NCBI GenBank assembly: GCA_030844565.1
Contig: JAUUNK010000030.1
Location: 1 to 34,908 of the forward strand
Direction of reading: 5' to 3'
Length of the DNA: 34,908 bases
From: Bacteroides ovatus
GTDB lineage: Bacteria; Bacteroidota; Bacteroidia; Bacteroidales; Bacteroidaceae
The notes below the pieces were generated by a model. That model made no database searches. It worked only from the letters and a program-made list of their open reading frames with translations, and had not been told where the DNA came from. Each line of letters opens with the position of its first letter. Position 1 is the stretch's first letter. A program made the position numbers and the translations under genes. Shown one piece after another: positions 31,691 through 34,908 of this stretch.

Positions 31691-32821
31691 ATGAATATGG
31701 AAATAAATCCCTCGGAATATAAGATTCTCGTTGTGGACGATGTAATGTCGAATGTACTTTTATTAAGAGTGCTTCTTACCAATGAGAAATTTAATATTGT
31801 GACTGCCAGCAATGGACATCAAGCTTTTGAACAGGTTGAGAAAGAACATCCCGACTTGATATTATTAGACGTAATGATGCCTGACCTTAGCGGCTTTGAG
31901 GTGGCTAAGCAGCTGAAGTCCCGTCACGAGACGGCGGAGATTCCTATAATCTTCCTTACTGCCCTGAATAGTACGGCTGACATCGTAAAAGGTTTTCAGG
32001 TAGGGGGGAATGATTTTATTTCGAAGCCATTTAACAAAGAAGAGCTTATTATCCGGGTGACCCATCAGATATCTTTGGTGGCTGCAAAACGAATAATCGT
32101 TGCCCAAACAGAAGAGTTGCGCAAGACTATCATGGGACGCGACAAACTGTATTCGGTGATTGCGCATGATCTTCGGTCGCCTATGGGGTCTATCAAGATG
32201 GTGCTCAATATGTTGATTCTCAATCTTCCAGGTGAGATGATAGGAGATGAGATGTATGAATTGCTCACGATGGCGAACCAGACAACGGAAGATGTTTTTG
32301 CTTTGCTGGATAACTTGCTGAAATGGACAAAGAGTCAGATTGGTAAGTTGAAGGTGGTATATCAGAACATTGATATGGTAGAAGTTGTCGAAGGAGTGAT
32401 TGAGATATTCGTAATGGTGGCGGGTCTGAAAAAGATTACCATTAAGTTTGAAACCTCGGCGGATAGCATGGCTGTGTATGCTGATATTGATATGATAAAG
32501 ACGGTGATTCGCAACCTTATCAGTAACGCCATTAAGTTCAGTAATGAGGATTCGGAAATATTAGTAAAGCTGGAAGAAAAAGATGGAATGGCAGTAGTTG
32601 GTGTACAAGACCATGGTTGTGGCATTGATGAAGACAACCAGAAGAAGTTGTTACACGCCGATACGCATTTTAGTACTTTCGGTACAAATAACGAAGAAGG
32701 TTCAGGTCTGGGACTTTTGCTTTGCAAAGACTTTGTAAATAAGAATGGTGGAGATTTGTGGTTTACTTCTACGAAGGGATTGGGTTCCACATTCAGTTTT
32801 TCTATCCCATTAAAAAAATAA
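31691..32821 (+). CDS. Soluble receiver-histidine kinase hybrid
   Basis: A 376-residue cytoplasmic signalling protein with the receiver first. REC (about 10-130): VVDDVMSN acidic pair, phosphoacceptor Asp60 in LILLDVMMPDLSG, FLTALNS and KPFNKEE. HisKA: SVIAHDLRSPMGSIKMVL with His159. HATPase: VIRNLISNAIKFSNED (N box), DHGCGIDEDNQ (G1) and EGSGLGLLLCKDFV (G2), ending GLGSTFSFSIPLKK. There is no membrane segment and no output domain, so it probably relays phosphate to a separate regulator or reads the phosphorylation state of an upstream kinase. It lies 27 bases after the decarboxylase and is likely co-transcribed. The DNA-binding partner is not in the window; the membrane kinase at 23982-26243 also lacks one. 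Confidence 0.92.
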   Translation: MNMEINPSEYKILVVDDVMSNVLLLRVLLTNEKFNIVTASNGHQAFEQVEKEHPDLILLDVMMPDLSGFEVAKQLKSRHETAEIPIIFLTALNSTADIVKGFQVGGNDFISKPFNKEELIIRVTHQISLVAAKRIIVAQTEELRKTIMGRDKLYSVIAHDLRSPMGSIKMVLNMLILNLPGEMIGDEMYELLTMANQTTEDVFALLDNLLKWTKSQIGKLKVVYQNIDMVEVVEGVIEIFVMVAGLKKITIKFETSADSMAVYADIDMIKTVIRNLISNAIKFSNEDSEILVKLEEKDGMAVVGVQDHGCGIDEDNQKKLLHADTHFSTFGTNNEEGSGLGLLLCKDFVNKNGGDLWFTSTKGLGSTFSFSIPLKK

Positions 32822-32858
32822 CCTCACAAGATTAAGATTTCCATGGTTAATTATTAAG

Positions 32859-32893
32859 CTGGGTCGGGAAGATTAAAATCTTTCCCGGTCCAG
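32859..32893. terminator. Terminator between converging kinase and nuclease genes
   Basis: The left arm (from 32859, CTGGGTCGGGAAGATT) and right arm (to 32893, ending TCCCGGTCCAG) pair almost fully, with one single-base bulge and G-T-type differences. TTCTTTTTT follows on the plus strand, so it terminates the decarboxylase-kinase operon; it ends 7 bases from the nuclease stop. Confidence 0.75.
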
Positions 32894-32900
32894 TTCTTTT

Positions 32901-34908
32901 TTACCTTCTGCACAAAGACTTTAAATCACAAAAAGCACATTTCTTAATATCTTCCGTCTGGGTGAAGGGCTCTTCCGGATTATAAATTTCCTCCAGCAAA
33001 GTTTGTAGCCGTTCCCGGAACTCTTTCTCGAAAAGGGAGAAGTCGCTGACAGGAACTTTTGTTTTTCTTGGTTCTCCTATTTCGATGACGGGCGAATAGC
33101 TTTCTGATGATGCTCGATGGATATAGAGCAGAGCCGGAGCTACCTGCAAGGATGGCTGTCGGCGGTTTACGATGGCTGCATATAAGAATGTTTGAAAGAT
33201 ATAATTGGGACGCCCTTCGGCGGGAACAAACAATTGCTCTACATTGGTAGGAATCTTAGGGCTTCCCCCTGTTTTGTAATCTACAATTCGTAAGATGCCT
33301 TCTTTGCGGTCCAGTCGGTCGATAGTTCCCCCTATTTGCAGTTGCACAGGACCTCGGCAAGTAGAAATTTCAATCGTTTCTTTTACTTTTATTTCCATTC
33401 CTACCATTTCGAAAGGAGCATATTGCAGATCGTTGCGCAGGAGTTGCCTGATATAAGAAGCGATAACTTTAGAGTTTATGAGCTGGAGGCCGTTATATTC
33501 CGGCTTTTCTTCCGAAGATACATGGAAAAATTTCTCTTTAAAGGCGGTGGCAACATAATTATCCAACCGTGGATCATTCTTTAAAAGTCGTTCGAGGTCT
33601 TCTTTGCGCACCAGGGGACCGTTGACGGTCAGGTCTTGGTAGATAAGTTCTGCCGAACGGTGGAAAATGGTTCCGAAGAGTGCTGAGTCGATAGAAGCAC
33701 TTACTTCTTCGGGAGCCTGAAGGCGGGCTATATACTGGAAATAGAACTTCATTCGGCAATCCAGATATGTGTTGAGTGCCGAAGGCGAGAGGATGATAGC
33801 TTGGCGGTTGAGGGTGCAGTTGTAAGTAGAGTGAAGTACATCTACTATTTCTTGTATCTTCTTTACATGTATTTCTTTACTGGTTTGAGGAGATTGTCCA
33901 GCTTCCAGATATTGACGGGTAATAGGGTAAGGCCATTCTACAAGGAATTGTAGCATGAACCTAGACCATTCTCCCCGGTTGAGTCCTTCGGACGAAGTAT
34001 TATATAATAAGGTGATATTTTCTGCTCGTTGCATGAGCCGGTAAAAATAGTAAGCGTAGATGGCATTTTTGTTTTCAATGGTAGTCATGCCGAAAGTCTT
34101 CCGCAGGTTGTAAGGGATAAACGAAGACTCTCCTCCTCCCTTGGGTAGTTGTCCTTCATTGAGAGAAAGCAAGATGATGTTTTTGAAATCAAGGTTACGC
34201 GTTTCCAGTATTCCCATGATCTGCAATCCAATAGCGGGCTCTCCGTGGAAAGGAATATGGGTACTCCGTAGCACTTTTGTCAGCAAATGCTTAAGTGTGC
34301 TAATGCGTATGTTCAATTCGTCGTTTTCAATAAGGTGAATGAAACGGTTGATCAGAGTATAGCTCTTGAACAGGGATTCTCGGTATAGTTGATTGAAAAT
34401 ATCAGAAGAAGCAGTTTCCTGGCGATAGAGCACGGAAATCTCTTTCAGTAATTCCGTGAGATAAATGCACAGCCCTTTGATGCCTTGACAAGGAGTAAAC
34501 ACTCGCGCTAGAAAATCGTCTTGTTTCAATTCCGAAGGGAACGGGTAAAAACGGTTGGTGCGGGTGAGTTGTTGCTCTACTGTTTCCGCAGTGGAAGAGA
34601 GTTGTCGGGTATAAGGGTGCTTTAACATGGTTTGTACCGCTTCGAAGTGGTAACGGCCAATGTCTGTACGATAACCATTGGTCTGTAGCTCGAGAGCGGC
34701 ATTAATGAAACTGTATATCGGTGTTTGTGCCAAGGGAAATCCCATAGTGATGTTGACATAATTCACTTCTGGCGGAATAGAGTGGAGTACGGGCAATAAT
34801 AGGGATTCGTTACAGAGTACCACTGCATTCTCTTTTTCTTCTCCTGAGAGAGTGGTACGTATCCACTCCGGCAGGTAACGTGGTTGTTCGTTTTCGGTGG
34901 GATCAGTG
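32901..34908 (-). CDS. AddB-like PD-(D/E)XK nuclease of a recombination/repair helicase complex (5' end outside window)
   Basis: The frame is open from the right edge to the TAG/TAA at 32901, giving at least 668 residues of a protein expected to be near 950. A GTG at 34823 is internal, since coding continues upstream (PRYLPEWIRTTLSGEEKENA). The visible part has the inactivated helicase-like fold (FKNIILLSLNEGQLPKGGGESSFIPYNLRKTFGM, NITLLYNTSSEGLNRGEWSRFMLQ) followed by a RecB-type nuclease: LSPSALNTYLDCRMKFYFQYI, LFGTIFHRSAELIYQ, GTIDRLDRKEGILRIVDYKTG with the Asp and the D-Y-K catalytic residues. The iron-sulfur cluster Cys set is C in YLDCRMKFYF and the C-terminal CAFCDLKSLC. It probably works with a UvrD/AddA-type helicase encoded to the right, in double-strand-break end processing. 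Confidence 0.88.
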   Translation of the reverse strand, partial: TDPTENEQPRYLPEWIRTTLSGEEKENAVVLCNESLLLPVLHSIPPEVNYVNITMGFPLAQTPIYSFINAALELQTNGYRTDIGRYHFEAVQTMLKHPYTRQLSSTAETVEQQLTRTNRFYPFPSELKQDDFLARVFTPCQGIKGLCIYLTELLKEISVLYRQETASSDIFNQLYRESLFKSYTLINRFIHLIENDELNIRISTLKHLLTKVLRSTHIPFHGEPAIGLQIMGILETRNLDFKNIILLSLNEGQLPKGGGESSFIPYNLRKTFGMTTIENKNAIYAYYFYRLMQRAENITLLYNTSSEGLNRGEWSRFMLQFLVEWPYPITRQYLEAGQSPQTSKEIHVKKIQEIVDVLHSTYNCTLNRQAIILSPSALNTYLDCRMKFYFQYIARLQAPEEVSASIDSALFGTIFHRSAELIYQDLTVNGPLVRKEDLERLLKNDPRLDNYVATAFKEKFFHVSSEEKPEYNGLQLINSKVIASYIRQLLRNDLQYAPFEMVGMEIKVKETIEISTCRGPVQLQIGGTIDRLDRKEGILRIVDYKTGGSPKIPTNVEQLFVPAEGRPNYIFQTFLYAAIVNRRQPSLQVAPALLYIHRASSESYSPVIEIGEPRKTKVPVSDFSLFEKEFRERLQTLLEEIYNPEEPFTQTEDIKKCAFCDLKSLCRR

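Noticed and set aside
23982..32821. The membrane kinase and the receiver-kinase as one two-component pair
   Set aside because: They are 5 kb apart, on opposite strands, and neither has an output domain; pairing cannot be supported from the sequence.
34821..34823. GTG at 34823 as the true start of the nuclease gene
   Set aside because: The same frame stays open and protein-like to the right edge, and AddB-like proteins are much longer.

Overview
The window looks like chromosomal DNA of a gut Bacteroides (order Bacteroidales). Reasons: SusC/SusD pairs, a hybrid two-component system (periplasmic propeller, kinase, receiver and AraC domain in one chain), DUF4293 next to a probable RNA polymerase omega tail, promoter elements of the TAnnTTTG type 20-80 bases upstream of many genes, and weak Shine-Dalgarno sequences. 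I see no tRNA, rRNA, insertion sequence, integrase or CRISPR array.

Layout. 1-5815 holds mostly single housekeeping or accessory genes: omega tail, DUF4293 membrane protein, OmpA-type glycine-zipper lipoprotein, MATE exporter, a two-domain secreted esterase, an Fpg/Nei-like protein and a tiny acetyltransferase. 6133-23013 is one polysaccharide utilisation locus (PUL), entirely on the minus strand. Reading with transcription: HTCS regulator, secreted calcineurin-like phosphoesterase, about 660 bases without a large gene, a possible 48-residue leader ORF, susC-susD, a second susC-susD, and a secreted GH20 beta-N-acetylhexosaminidase. The HTCS would sense a glycan fragment in the periplasm and switch on the transport and cleavage genes; GH20 points to terminal GlcNAc or GalNAc, as in host mucin or N-glycans (inference).

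23249-26243 carries a five-repeat KGG stress-type protein and a membrane histidine kinase. 26584-27678 is a secreted choloylglycine-hydrolase-family enzyme. 27793-30025 is a tight three-gene operon with ATGA overlaps: small GNAT-like protein, IbrA-like PAPS-reductase-fold protein (DUF3440) and IbrB-like ParB-fold protein. 30728-32821 pairs a UDP-glucuronate decarboxylase with a soluble receiver-kinase. The window ends inside an AddB-like PD-(D/E)XK nuclease.

The most unexpected structure is not a gene. Three intergenic regions (6011-6098, 17860-17969, 30193-30324) each hold a short tandem array with an exact 22-base period. The arrays differ in sequence, but all are built from inverted elements that can fold into strong, partly exclusive hairpins. 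I know of no described function for them. The GNAT-IbrA-IbrB operon and the small ORF ahead of susC are the next best candidates for undescribed biology.
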